Source: CAVQGZ01 sp963712175 (lineage in GTDB: Bacteria > Actinomycetota > Actinomycetes > Jiangellales > Jiangellaceae). Taken from it: a stretch of DNA of 64,000 nt. Of this stretch, positions 24,522-35,033 are shown piece after piece. Under the pieces are notes generated by a model that was not told the origin of the DNA, ran no database searches, and was given only the letters and a program-made list of their open reading frames with translations. The first letter of the stretch is position 1; the number at the start of each line of letters is the position of its first letter. The stretch is taken from positions 1 to 64,000 of the forward strand of contig CAVQGZ010000010.1 of the NCBI GenBank assembly GCA_963712175.1, given 5' to 3'. The position numbers and the translations under genes are program-made.

Positions 24522-25097
24522 GTGACGCGCGACGGCCGCCCCCCACTCTGGACCACCCTGCTGGTGGTCCTCGGGTCCCTCGGCATGGTCGCCCTGGTGC
24601 TGTACGCCGTGGGCGACCGCACGAGCGTGCTCGACGAGCCGGCGATGTCCGACGCTGCCGCTGAGTCGAGCACCCCGCCGGGGCCCGCCCCGACGCCGAC
24701 GGCTTCGGCGTCGGCGACTACGGGGCCGTCTCCCACCGCGACGGCGACCCCGAGCCCGGTCGTCGCGACGGTCGACGTGCTCAACGAGACCGCCATCGAG
24801 GGGCTTGCCGCGAGGGCAGCCGAAGCCTTGTCGGCCGCCGGGTGGCCCGTCGGACAGGTCGACAACGCCATCTTCGGGCCACCGTCCAGCACGCTCTACG
24901 TGCCTGCGGACCTGCAGAGCGCGGCGGACTCCTTCGTCGAGGCGTTCCCGGTCGTGACCCGGACCCGTCCGTCCTTCGACGGCCTTGCCACCGATGCCCT
25001 CACCCTGGTGCTCGCCGACCCGGACGCCGAGGCGTGGGTGGCGGCTCTCGAGTCGTCCGGAGTGCTACGGCCAGCGCCAGTCGGTACGAGCCCGTAG
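24522..25097 (+). CDS. LytR_C-domain membrane-anchored protein
   Basis: 191 aa from GTG 24522. A single N-terminal transmembrane helix at about 10-30 (TTLLVVLGSLGMVALVLYAV) is followed by a Pro/Thr/Ala-rich linker (about 45-85) and a LytR_C domain (VATVDVLNETAIEGLAARAA, LSAAGWPVGQVDNAIFG). The domain accompanies LCP ligases and is thought to sit in the cell wall. It forms a pair with the DUF3263 gene. Its last 33 bp overlap the 3' end of the convergent aldose epimerase gene. Confidence 0.88.
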   Translation: MTRDGRPPLWTTLLVVLGSLGMVALVLYAVGDRTSVLDEPAMSDAAAESSTPPGPAPTPTASASATTGPSPTATATPSPVVATVDVLNETAIEGLAARAAEALSAAGWPVGQVDNAIFGPPSSTLYVPADLQSAADSFVEAFPVVTRTRPSFDGLATDALTLVLADPDAEAWVAALESSGVLRPAPVGTSP

Positions 25098-25851
25098 CGG
25101 CCGGCCGGGGCGCACCACCAGCGGGTCGGTGTTGAAGGAGTCCGGCGGGGCCGTCTGCGGCTCGACGCACGCGGCGGCGTCGGGCTCGTCGAAGACGACC
25201 ACGTAGTTGGTGTCGGCATCGACGTCGAGCCTCAGAACACCAGGCCAGCTGACCGACACCGGCCACACGACGTCGACGAAGCAGTCGTCCCAGGGGCCCG
25301 GTGGGATCTGCATGCGCTGCGTGCGTGGTCATGTGGTCGTTGTCCCGGCGCAGCATCGCGGCCGCGTCGAGGAACACCTGGGCCGGAGTGCTGTGCTCCA
25401 GGCGTCGGGCGAACCACGGGTGCCACCCGATCGAGGCTGGGAACGAGCGCTGGTCGGCCTCGATCGCCACCTTCTGGACCAGCCGGTCGGGCTCGATCCG
25501 GATGTACTGCACCACGCGCCCGCCGAAGGGCCAGCGCCCGTCGAACGTGCAGGACAGGATGGCCGACGTCTCGTCCTGCTCGAGCAGCGTCCACGGACGG
25601 TCGTGGGTCAGCCCGTGAGCGGCGTGCGGCGGCAGGTTGATCGGCAGGTGCACGTCGCGGTCGTGATGGCTGAAGCGCCCGTGGCGGATGCGCCCGGCGT
25701 AGGGCGCCATGACGAAGCTGCCGCTCATCGTGGGGTCGTCGCCGGCACGGTAGAGAAGCTCGTGCCCCCCCACGACGAGTGACGTGAGCCGTCCTCCGTC
25801 GGCGGGGTCGATGGAGACGGCGGCGTTCCCGGCGTGCAGGTCGACAGTCAC
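25065..25851 (-). pseudogene. aldose 1-epimerase, one frameshift (possible sequence error)
   Basis: From GTG 25851 the protein reads VTVDLHAGNAAVSIDPADGG, LTSLVVGGHELLYRAGDDPT, APYAGRIRHGRF, HGLTHDRPWTLLEQDETSAI and ASIGWHPWFARRL, clear galactose-mutarotase motifs including the catalytic His region (HGL, HPWF). Near 25,312 (GC-repeat GCAGCGCATG) the frame shifts; the other frame continues MQIPPGPWDDCFVDVVWPVS to the stop at 25065. The combined length of about 262 aa suits the family. One indel separates it from an intact gene, and its neighbours have the same defect, so an assembly error is plausible. Confidence 0.8.
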
Positions 25852-26835
25852 GACGACGAGTCTGCCGCGTCGCGGGCTCGGCTCGTACGCCGGAAGGGTG
25901 ATGCAGTGGGGGACGTTGTCGTGCCGCGACGTCGACCACGTGGGACCGGTACTGGTCACCGGCTCGGGTGAACTGCAGCAGATCGGTGGAGGGCTCGCTG
26001 CTGAGTTCGAGGCGTCGCTGGGTCCTGAGCCGGTCCAGCGCCACCTGGAGGATCTCGCTGGCCATCGCGCCCAGCTTGGCGTCGTCGGAGTTGCGGTGCT
26101 TGCGACGCACCAGGTCGACCTGGGCGAGGCCGTCGAGGCCGACCGCGTCGAGCGCGTCGACCAGCAGGCCGAGCTCGACGCCGTACCCCGTCGGGAAGGC
26201 CAGCCGCTCGAGCAGGCTGCGCCGGGCGGCGTACTCACCGGACAGCGGCTGGATGAAGCCGGCGAGGTCGGGCCAGAACAGGTTGATGAGCGGTCGGGCG
26301 ACGAGCTCGGTCACCCGCCCGCCACCGGCAGGCAGCACCGTCTCGCCCTGGGCCAGCGGGCGGTCGTAGGTCGCCTTGACGAGATCGACCGACGGCTCGG
26401 TCAGCAGCGGCCCCAGCAGCCCCAGGACGAAGTCGGTGGTGAAGTCCTCGAGGTCGGAGTCGATGAAGACGACGACGTCGCCGCCCGTGGCGGCCACCCC
26501 GCGCCACAGCACCTCACCCTTGCCGGGCAGCGGGGCGATGTCGGGCAGGACGTCCTCGCGGTGCAGCACCCGGGCGCCGGCGTCGCGAGCGCGTCGCACG
26601 GTGTCGTCGCTCGAGCCGGAGTCGACCACGACGAGCTCGTCGACCAGCGCTCGCCCGCCCGTCCGTCCACCGATGACAAGGTCGTCACGGATCGCGGCGA
26701 CGATGGCGCTGATCGTGCGCTCCTCGTCGAGAGCGGGGCAGGACGACGGCGACGCTCGTGCCCGATGCCGCCTTCGCGGCCACCAGTCGCTCGGCCGGCC
26801 AGTCGCGAGCGTGGCTGCACCGAAGCCTCGCCCAT
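25848..26835 (-). pseudogene. gpgS: glucosyl-3-phosphoglycerate synthase, frameshifted (possible sequence error)
   Basis: GpgS-type GT81 glycosyltransferase making glucosyl-3-phosphoglycerate, a precursor of polymethylated polysaccharides or glucosylglycerate. Motifs in order: DWPAERLVAAKAASGTSVAV, then (after an extra C in the CCCC run at about 26,735) ALDEERTISAIVAAI, LVDELVVVDSGSSDDTVRRA, LPGKGEVLWRGVAATGGDVV, FIDSDLEDFTTDFVLGLLGP, LINLFWPDLAGFIQPLSGEY, TGYGVELGLLVDALDAVGLD and LVRRKHRN. The N-terminus also seems to change frame near 26,808, so the start (ATG 26835 given) is uncertain. The C-terminus would close at TGA 25848, overlapping the epimerase GTG, only if a base is added to the CCCCC run near 25,900. 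Confidence 0.75.
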
Positions 26836-26881
26836 CGGCGCAGGCGCTGCCCGGCCGTCGGTGGAGTCGGGACGCAGTGTC

Positions 26882-27121
26882 TTACCAGGTGTCCTCGACG
26901 ATGTGCACGGCCGCCTCTTCGGCGGAGTAGTCGGCATGGTCGCCGACGGCGATGTGCGCGACCGCCTCCGCGGTGTTGTCGCCACGGATGCCCTCGTCGT
27001 CCTCGACGAGGCGTCCGTCGTGCTGGTGCGGGTCCGACGGGCCGTACTCCTCGTCGTACGTGCGGTCGTCCTCGGCGTCGACGGGTCCAGCGTCCGGGTC
27101 GATGTACCACGAGCCACTCAT
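26882..27121 (-). CDS. DUF5709 family protein
   Basis: 79 aa from ATG 27121, acidic: SGSWYIDPDAGPVDAEDDRT, RLVEDDEGIRGDNTAEAVAH and YSAEEAAVHIVEDTW. This matches small actinobacterial DUF5709 proteins (Glu/Asp-rich, with the EDDEG and YSAEEAA signatures). Function unknown. It lies directly upstream of gpgS on the same strand and opposite to acsA. Confidence 0.7.
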   Translation of the reverse strand: MSGSWYIDPDAGPVDAEDDRTYDEEYGPSDPHQHDGRLVEDDEGIRGDNTAEAVAHIAVGDHADYSAEEAAVHIVEDTW

Positions 27122-27323
27122 CACTGAACCTCCTTGTCGGCTTCGTCTGCCTGCTGGCAGCCTACCCACGGATCTTCTGCCTCCAGCATGCCCTGCTCAC
27201 ATCGGGCAGGTCGGGACCTCCGACTCTGACCGCCGGCGACTCGAACGCGGGAGGAACAAGGACGCATGGACCGGCTCGCGGCTCGCCGTCGGTCCGTGCG
27301 CGCACAGCGGGAGGAGCCGGCAG

Positions 27324-29128
27324 ATGGCCTGGGACGTCATCACCAAGACAGAGCCCTCGACCGTCGTCGCCGGTGCTGGCCGACTACGACACCGGGTACG
27401 CGCAGTTCTCCTGGAGTGATGTCCCCGGATGGCTGACGCCGGCGCTGCCCGCCGGCGGGCTGCAACATCGCCTACGAGGCCGTCGACCAGCACGTCGCGT
27501 CCCGGCCCGATCAGTGGCGCTGCGCTTCGTCGGCAAGACCGGGGTCGACCGCGAGCTGACCTACGCCGAGCTTGCTGCGCTCTCCGCCCGGTTCGCCAAC
27601 GTGCTGGAGGACCTCGGTGTGGTGGCCGGCGACCGGGTGTTCGGCCTGATGGGCCGCCAACCGGAGCTCTACGCGGCCATCCTCGGCACGCTGAAGCACC
27701 GGGCGGTGTTCTGCCCGCTCTTCAGCGCCTTCGGACCGCAGCCCGTGAAGCAGCGGCTCCAGCTGGGGTCCGGCTCGGTGCTGGTCACGACGCCGAACCT
27801 GTACCGCAAGAAGGTCGGCCCCGATCCGCGACGAGGTGCCCTCACTGGAGCACGTGCTGCTCGTCGGACCAGGCTACGAGCGCGTCGCCGACGCCCCCGG
27901 GGTCCACGACCTGGTGGCGCTGCTCGACGAGGCGTCGCCGGACTACGAGATCGAGCACACCGACCCCGAACGGCGGGCCCTGCTGCACTTCACGTCCGGA
28001 ACCACCGGAACCCCCAAGGGGGCCGTGCACGTCCACCAGGCCGTGCTGGCGCACCACGCGACGGCTCGGTTCGTCCTTGACCTGCACGACGACGACGTCT
28101 TCTGGTGCACCGCCGACCCGGGATGGGTCACCGGCACGTCCTACGGCGTGATCGCCCCGTTGACCTGCGGCGTCACGGTGGTCGTGGACGAGCTGGAGTT
28201 CGACGCCGACCGCTGGTACCGCATCCTGGACGAGCAGCAGGTCACGGTCTTCTACACCGCTCCGACGGCGCTGCGCATGCTGATGAAGGCCGGTGCAGAG
28301 AAGGCGAAGGAGCACGACCTGTCGACGCTGCGCCATGTGATGAGCGTCGGCGAGCCACTCAACCCCGAGGTCGTGGTCTGGGGGCTCGAGGCCTTCGGGC
28401 TGCCCATCCACGACACGTGGTGGCAGACCGAGACCGGCGCGATCATGATCGCGAACTACGCGTCCGCCGACATCCGCCCGGGGTCGATGGGACGACCCGT
28501 GCCGGGCGTCGAGGCAGGGCTGCTGAGCCGTGACGCCCACGGTGAGGCGGTGCTGGATTCCTCCGGCGCCCCCGTGCTCGTCACCGAGCCCGATGTCGAG
28601 GGCGAGATCGTCCTGCGAGCGCCGTGGCCGTCGATGATGCGTGAGTACCTGGGCATGCCCGAGCGCTACGCCAAGGCGTTCATCGGTGGTGAGCCCGGCA
28701 CGGGTTGGTACCGGTCCGGTGACCTCGGCCGGCGCGATGCCGACGGATGGTTCTGGTTCGTCGGACGGGGTGACGACGTCATCAAGTCGGCGGGGCACCT
28801 CATCGGGCCGTTCGAGGTGGAGAGCGCCCTGATGGAGCACCCGGCGGTCGCGGAGGCGGGCGTCATCGGCGTTCCGGACCCCGTCGCAGGGGAGGTCGTC
28901 AAGGCGTTCGTCGCCCTTCGCACGGGCTACGAGGACAGCGACGACCTGGTGCTGGAGCTGATCGGCTTCGCGCGCAAGCGGCTGGGCGCCGCCGTGGCCC
29001 CCCGCCAGATCGAGGTCAAGCCCGACCTGCCCAAGACGCGGAGCGGCAAGATCATGAGACGGCTGCTCAAGGCCCGCGAGCTCGGGTTGCCCGAGGGCGA
29101 CCTCTCGACCTTGGAGTCGGGGCGATGA
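27324..29128 (+). pseudogene. acsA: acetate-CoA ligase (AcsA-type), frameshifts in first third (possible sequence error)
   Basis: Start ATG 27324 follows GGGAGGAG at 27309-27316 and gives MAWDVITKTEPSTVVAG. The rest in order: YDTGYAQFSWSDVPGWL, NIAYEAVDQHVASRPDQW, FVGKTGVDRELTYAEL, then LHFTSGTTGTPKGAVHVHQA (ATP motif), WWQTETGAIMIANY, GWYRSGDLGRRDADGWFWF, GRGDDVIKSAGHLIGPFEVE and PKTRSGKIMRRLLKA with the acetylatable catalytic Lys. It forms acetyl-CoA (or a related acyl-CoA) from acid, ATP and CoA. Apparent indels lie near 27,378, 27,460 (GGG), 27,523 (TGGC) and 27,812 (CCCC); downstream of 27,836 the frame is intact. The stop overlaps pdhA (ATGA), so it leads the operon. Confidence 0.85.
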
Positions 29129-30243
29129 GCGCCGCGACGGGCCCGGACACCAGCGTCATGGCTCCGGGGGTCGCGCCCACCGTCCCGAGCGGACCCGGGC
29201 ACCCGATGCCCGACGACGACGTCGCCCTCGACATGTTCGCCACGATGCTGCGGATCCGCCGCTTCGAGGAGCGGTGTGTCGAGCTGTACAGCGAGACGAA
29301 GATCCGCGGGTTCCTGCACCTCTACATCGGGGAGGAAGCCGTGGCGACCGGGGTGATGCGACACCTCGGGCCGCAGGACGCCGTCGTGGCCACGTACCGC
29401 GAGCACGGGCACGCCCTGGCCCGCGGGCTGTCGATGGACTCGATCATGGCCGAGATGTTCGGCAAGGTCGAAGGCTGCTCGCGTGGGCGAGGCGGGTCGA
29501 TGCACCTGTTCGACGCCCGGACGAGGCTCTACGGGGGCAACGCCATCGTGGGGGGCGGGCTGCCGCTGGCGGTCGGCCTCGCCCTCGCCGACGCCATGCA
29601 GGGCCGGGCGAACGTGACGGCCTGCTTCTTCGGCGAGGGAGCCATGGCCGAGGGCGAGTTCCACGAGTCCATGAACCTGGCCGCCCTGTGGAAGCTGCCG
29701 GTGCTGTTCTGCTGCGAGAACAACCGCTACGCGATGGGGACTGCCCTGAGCCGTTCGGAGTCAGAGACCAACCTCGCGGTCAAGGCATCCTCGTACGAGG
29801 TACCCGCGTGGACCGTCGACGGCATGGACGTGACGGCCGTCGACGACGCGGCTCGCCGTGGCGTGGCCTTGATCCGCGAGGGCGGCGGACCGGTCTTCCT
29901 GGAGCTGCGCACGTACCGCTTCAGGGCTCACTCCATGTACGACGCCGAGCGCTACCGCAGCCGCGAGGAGGTCACGTCGTGGCGCACCCGCGACCCGATC
30001 GACACGTTCTCGGCCCGGCTGCGTGAGGCGGGGTTGCTGGACGACGAGCGGGCGCTCGCGCTGGAGAAGGACATCGCCGACGAGATCGACGCGGCGGTCG
30101 CCTTCGCCGAGGCCGGTACCGACGAGCCGCTGGAGGAGCTGACGAGGTTCGTGACCAGCGAGCCGGCCCAATCGGCTGAACCGGGCGGGCCTGACGGGGC
30201 TGCCCCGCCTGCCGAGTCCACGTCGAAGGGAGGTGCGTCGTGA
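29125..30243 (+). CDS. pdhA: pyruvate/2-oxoacid dehydrogenase E1 component, alpha subunit
   Basis: 372 aa. Thiamine-diphosphate binding motif GEGAMAEGEFHESMNLAALW through CENNRYAMGT, preceded by CSRGRGGSMHLFD and NAIVGGGLPLAVGLALADAM. The FLHLYIGEEAVATGVMRHLG and TYREHGHALARG segments are typical of the alpha chain of heterotetrameric E1. The regulatory/phospho-loop-like RFRAHSMYDAERYRS (HSMYD) is conserved. With the beta chain it decarboxylates pyruvate or a relative and acetylates lipoyl-E2. Substrate choice among pyruvate, acetoin or branched 2-oxoacids is not certain. Overlaps acsA (4 bp) and pdhB (GTGA). Confidence 0.92.
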   Translation: MSAATGPDTSVMAPGVAPTVPSGPGHPMPDDDVALDMFATMLRIRRFEERCVELYSETKIRGFLHLYIGEEAVATGVMRHLGPQDAVVATYREHGHALARGLSMDSIMAEMFGKVEGCSRGRGGSMHLFDARTRLYGGNAIVGGGLPLAVGLALADAMQGRANVTACFFGEGAMAEGEFHESMNLAALWKLPVLFCCENNRYAMGTALSRSESETNLAVKASSYEVPAWTVDGMDVTAVDDAARRGVALIREGGGPVFLELRTYRFRAHSMYDAERYRSREEVTSWRTRDPIDTFSARLREAGLLDDERALALEKDIADEIDAAVAFAEAGTDEPLEELTRFVTSEPAQSAEPGGPDGAAPPAESTSKGGAS

Positions 30244-31283
30244 CTGCGACGACGACCGAGGCCGGCCGCGCCGAGCACGAGAGCACGACCACCGGCTCGA
30301 CGCTGTCCTTGACCTACCGCGAGGCGATGCGCGAGGCCATGCGTGAGGCGATGGCCGCCGACGAGCGGGTCTTCCTCATGGGCGAGGACGTCGGTGCCTA
30401 CGGCGGGTGCTTCGGCGTGAGCCTGGGCCTGCTCGAGGAGTTCGGGCCGGACCGGGTGCGCGACACACCGCTGTCGGAGGCCGCCTTCGTCGGTGCCGGC
30501 ATCGGATCGGCAGTCGGCGGCATGCGCCCGATCGTCGAAGTGATGACGGTCAACTTCTCGCTGCTGGCGCTCGACCAGATCCTCAACACCGCGGCGACGC
30601 TGCTGCACATGTCGGGCGGGCAGTTCAACGTCCCGCTCGTCATCCGCATGACCACCGGTGCCGGACGCCAGCTAGCCGCCCAGCACAGCCACTCGCTGGA
30701 GAACTTCTACGCCCACATCCCCGGCCTGAAGGTCGTGGCCCCGGCCACGGTGGCCGATGCCCGCGGGATGCTCGGCCCGGCACTGGCCGACCCGGACCCG
30801 GTGATCGTGTTCGAGCACGGATCGCTCTACAACGTGGCCGACGAGGTGGTACTGGACGGCGCGGGCGCGGTCGACATCACCTCGGCCGCCGTGCGGCGTC
30901 CGGGCTCGGACGTCACGCTCATCACCTATGGCGGGTCGTTGCCGACCACGCTCACCGCTGCCGAGCAGCTCGCGCAGGACGGGGTCTCAGCCGAGGTCAT
31001 CGACTTGCGGGTGCTGCGTCCGCTGGACTCGGCGACGTTCCTGAGCTCGGTGCGGCGTACCCACCGGGCCGTCGTCGTGGACGAGAACTGGCGTACGGTC
31101 TCGATCGCCGCCGAGGTGGGCATGCAGATCGCCGAGGAGGCCTTCTACGACCTGGACGCCCCGGTGCAGCGGGTGTGCTCGGTCGAGGTACCCATGCCGT
31201 ACGCGCGCCACCTGGAGCTGGCGGCGATCCCGACGGTCGAGCGGGTCATCGAGGCAGCCCGGGCGACGATGGCGGGGGCCTGA
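30240..31283 (+). CDS. pdhB: pyruvate/2-oxoacid dehydrogenase E1 component, beta subunit
   Basis: 347 aa from GTG 30240 overlapping the pdhA stop. Features: LTYREAMREAMREAMAADER, FLMGEDVGAYGGCFGVSLGL, FGPDRVRDTPLSEAAFVGAG, MRPIVEVMTVNFSLLALDQI, and QLAAQHSHSLENFYAHIPGL, where the His of HSHS contributes to the active site. The C-terminal transketolase-C domain (VIDLRVLRPLDSATFLSSVR) holds the E2-binding surface. Highly conserved and full length. The gene is 1 bp from the E2 gene, so a stoichiometric operon is expected. Confidence 0.93.
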   Translation: MTATTTEAGRAEHESTTTGSTLSLTYREAMREAMREAMAADERVFLMGEDVGAYGGCFGVSLGLLEEFGPDRVRDTPLSEAAFVGAGIGSAVGGMRPIVEVMTVNFSLLALDQILNTAATLLHMSGGQFNVPLVIRMTTGAGRQLAAQHSHSLENFYAHIPGLKVVAPATVADARGMLGPALADPDPVIVFEHGSLYNVADEVVLDGAGAVDITSAAVRRPGSDVTLITYGGSLPTTLTAAEQLAQDGVSAEVIDLRVLRPLDSATFLSSVRRTHRAVVVDENWRTVSIAAEVGMQIAEEAFYDLDAPVQRVCSVEVPMPYARHLELAAIPTVERVIEAARATMAGA

Positions 31284-31284
31284 G

Positions 31285-32766
31285 ATGGCCGAGTTCCGCA
31301 TGCCGAGCCTCGGGGCCGACATGGACGAGGGCACCCTCGTGGAGTGGTTGGTGAAGGTGGGCGACGTCGTCAAGCGCGGCGACATCGTGGCCGTCGTCGA
31401 CACGACCAAGTCAGCCATCGAGGTCGAGGTGTTCAGCCCCGGGGTGGTCGAGGAGATCCTGGTGGAGCCGGGGACGACCGTCCCGGTGGGTACGCCCTTG
31501 GCGCTGCTGGGCGCCACGGAGGGTGCCACGGAGCCACCCGCGTCCGGGCCACCCGAACCCGGGCCGCCCGGGGACGCGCGGCCGGGAGACGGGGACCAGG
31601 AGACGGCGGAGCCTGCCGTCGCCAGCCCCATCGTGCGCCACCTGGCCCATGAGCGGGGCTTGGACCTGCGCAGCCTGACCGGTACGGGGCCGGACGGGGT
31701 CATCACCCGCGACGACCTGGCGGCGGCCGCGGCGGCTGTGGCTCCGGGCGCGACGCCTGTGCCGTCTGCGGCGACGACGGCCCCTGCGGCCCCAGCCAAG
31801 GACCGGCCGGTCACCGGACGGGTGGCCGCGTCGCCGCTGGCCCGGCGAGAAGCCGTGGAGCTGGGCGTCGACCTGGGCGCCGTGACTGGGACGGGCGCGA
31901 ACGGTGCGATCACCGTCGCCGACGTCCGCCGTGCCACGACGAGCCCCGCGGAGCCCGCTCACGAGCAGTCGGCGGCAACCGTCGAGACGTTCTCGACGCT
32001 TGAGGAGGCCCCAACCGTCCGAAACGTCGCAACCGGCGGGCGTGAGGCGTCTCCGGGCGGGCGTGAGGCGTCAGCCGGCGGGCGTGAGGCGGCCAAGAAG
32101 CGCGCTGCGGCCATGAGAGCCACGATCGCCAACCTCATGGCCCGCTCGAAGAAGGAGATCCCGCACTACTACCTGCGCACCACGGTCGACTTCAGCGCCG
32201 CCGACGACTTCGTGCGCCGCTACAACGAAGGACGGCCGGTCTCCGAGCGGATGCTGCCGGCGGCCCTTCTCCTCAAGGCGAGCGCCCTGGCCGTGCGCAA
32301 GGTTCCGGAGGTGAACGGGTTCTTCACCGACGGGGAGTTCCATCGCGGCGAGCACGTGCACCTCGGGGTGGCGGTGTCGCTACGTGGAGGAGGGCTGGTG
32401 GCGCCCGCGATCCACGACGCCGACACCCTCGCGCTGCCCGAGCTCATGGCCGCCCTCAAAGACCTCGTGGCTCGCACGAGGGCAGGACGGCTGCGCGGCT
32501 CGGAGATGTCCGACCCGACCATCACGGTCACCAACCTCGGCGAACAAGGCGTCGAGGTGGTCCACGGCGTGATCTACCCACCGCAGGTGGCGCTGGTGGG
32601 CTTCGGGACCGTCGTCCAACGCCCCTGGGCCGTCGAGGGGATGCTGACCGTGCGTCCCGTCGTCACCGTGACGCTCGCGGCCGACCACCGGGTGAGCGAC
32701 GGCCATCGCGGCGGGCTGTACGTGTCCGCCGTCTCCACCCTTCTGCAACGACCGGAGGACTTGTGA
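31285..32766 (+). CDS. pdhC: dihydrolipoamide acyltransferase E2 with two peripheral-subunit-binding domains
   Basis: 493 aa. Residues 1-76 form one lipoyl domain with the lipoylated Lys in VVDTTKSAIEVEV. Residues about 112-150 (ASPIVRHLAHERGLDLRSLT, GTGPDGVITRDDL) and about 180-220 (ASPLARREAVELGVDLGAVT, GTGANGAITVADV) are two separate E1/E3-binding domains; one is usual. A linker contains three GGREAS-type repeats. The catalytic domain from about 270 ends with ADHRVSDGHRGGLY, where His and Asp of the HxxxDG-like motif are in place. It transfers the acyl group from lipoyl to CoA. No E3 gene is adjacent. Confidence 0.92.
   Translation: MAEFRMPSLGADMDEGTLVEWLVKVGDVVKRGDIVAVVDTTKSAIEVEVFSPGVVEEILVEPGTTVPVGTPLALLGATEGATEPPASGPPEPGPPGDARPGDGDQETAEPAVASPIVRHLAHERGLDLRSLTGTGPDGVITRDDLAAAAAAVAPGATPVPSAATTAPAAPAKDRPVTGRVAASPLARREAVELGVDLGAVTGTGANGAITVADVRRATTSPAEPAHEQSAATVETFSTLEEAPTVRNVATGGREASPGGREASAGGREAAKKRAAAMRATIANLMARSKKEIPHYYLRTTVDFSAADDFVRRYNEGRPVSERMLPAALLLKASALAVRKVPEVNGFFTDGEFHRGEHVHLGVAVSLRGGGLVAPAIHDADTLALPELMAALKDLVARTRAGRLRGSEMSDPTITVTNLGEQGVEVVHGVIYPPQVALVGFGTVVQRPWAVEGMLTVRPVVTVTLAADHRVSDGHRGGLYVSAVSTLLQRPEDL
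32036..32096 (+). repeat. three 21-bp tandem repeats in the E2 linker
   Basis: The unit GGCGGGCGTGAGGCGTC plus four bases occurs three times in frame, encoding GGREASP, GGREASA and GGREAAK. It lies in the flexible linker before the catalytic domain. Copy number changes would keep the frame. Confidence 0.75.
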
Positions 32767-33008
32767 ACACCGACCAAGCACGAGCCCACGTGCAAGCCGT
32801 CCTAGGGCGTATCGCCCCCGAGGCCGAGCTGGACGAGGTACCCGGCGACGTCGACTTCCGCGAGGAGCTCGACCTGGACTCGATGGACTTCCTCAGCCTC
32901 GTCGAGGGGCTGAAGGAGGCCACGGGGGTCGACGTCCCGGAGAGTGACTACGACAAGATCGAGACCCTGGACGGCCTGCTCGGCTACCTGAGCGACAAGG
33001 CTGCCTGA
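32763..33008 (+). CDS. acyl carrier protein
   Basis: 81 aa from GTG 32763, which overlaps the pdhC stop (GTGA). It is acidic and four-helical, with the phosphopantetheine attachment site LDLDSMDFLSLVEGLK (Ser of DSM) and a C-terminal YDKIETLDGLLGYLS. A holo-ACP carries acyl groups as thioesters. Its place as last gene of the acsA-pdhABC operon is unusual; in fatty-acid loci ACP sits next to fab genes. It could accept an acyl group made by AcsA or E2, but this is inference. Confidence 0.88.
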   Translation: MNTDQARAHVQAVLGRIAPEAELDEVPGDVDFREELDLDSMDFLSLVEGLKEATGVDVPESDYDKIETLDGLLGYLSDKAA

Positions 33009-33047
33009 CGGGCCTCGGCCCGGACACCCGTTTGGTGACGGTCTGGC

Positions 33048-33076
33048 TTGCACTCGGGAATGGAGAGTGCTAATCA
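33048..33076 (+). promoter_or_regulatory. groEL promoter, sigma70-type
   Basis: TTGCAC (33048-33053), a 17-base spacer, and TAATCA (33071-33076). The -10 box overlaps the first HrcA half-site, so bound HrcA would block RNA polymerase. Confidence 0.6.
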
Positions 33077-33108
33077 TTGGGTTAGCACTCTCGTAGTGAG
33101 AGTGACAA
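33065..33108 (+). promoter_or_regulatory. CIRCE (HrcA operator), three half-sites
   Basis: GAGTGCTAA (33065-33073), TTAGCACTC (33082-33090) and GAGTGACAA (33100-33108). The second and third form the classical CIRCE, TTAGCACTC-N9-GAGTGCTAA, with two mismatches in the last arm. The first and second form an outward palindrome with an 8-base centre. HrcA binds CIRCE and represses groE genes until heat or misfolded protein removes it. Confidence 0.88.
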
Positions 33109-33227
33109 CTCAGGTCGGACGATGAGGTCTGGCTGCCCCGGCGCCAGGAGTTGGGGCAAGCGGGCCGTCCGTCGCGGGCATCGCGCCGACCACCCAGTCC
33201 GGCGAACCGGAAGGAACCTGCCAGAAC

Positions 33228-34853
<1,626 letters not shown>

Positions 34854-34895
34854 TCCGTCACCAGGAGCACCACCGCGGCTAGCTAGGTCGCACGA

Positions 34896-34925
34896 GCAGG
34901 GCGATCCCTTCGGGGGTCGCCCTGC
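34896..34925 (+). terminator. rho-independent-type terminator after groEL
   Basis: GCAGGGCGATCCC / GGGGTCGCCCTGC form a 13-bp stem (one G-T pair) around a TTCG tetraloop, 42 bases past the stop. Confidence 0.8.
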
Positions 34926-34959
34926 TTGCGTGCGTACGTAACCCTCCGCGTGTCTGTCG

Positions 34960-34988
34960 TTCATTCTCTGTTCATCTAGGCGTACACT
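34960..34988 (+). promoter_or_regulatory. putative promoter of the 58-aa ORF
   Basis: TTCATT (34960-34965), 17-base spacer, TACACT (34983-34988). A canonical AGGAGG ribosome-binding site follows at 35021-35026. Confidence 0.45.
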
Positions 34989-35033
34989 GGAGTTACCACA
35001 CAGGCAGATCGGCACGACAGAGGAGGTAGCCCC

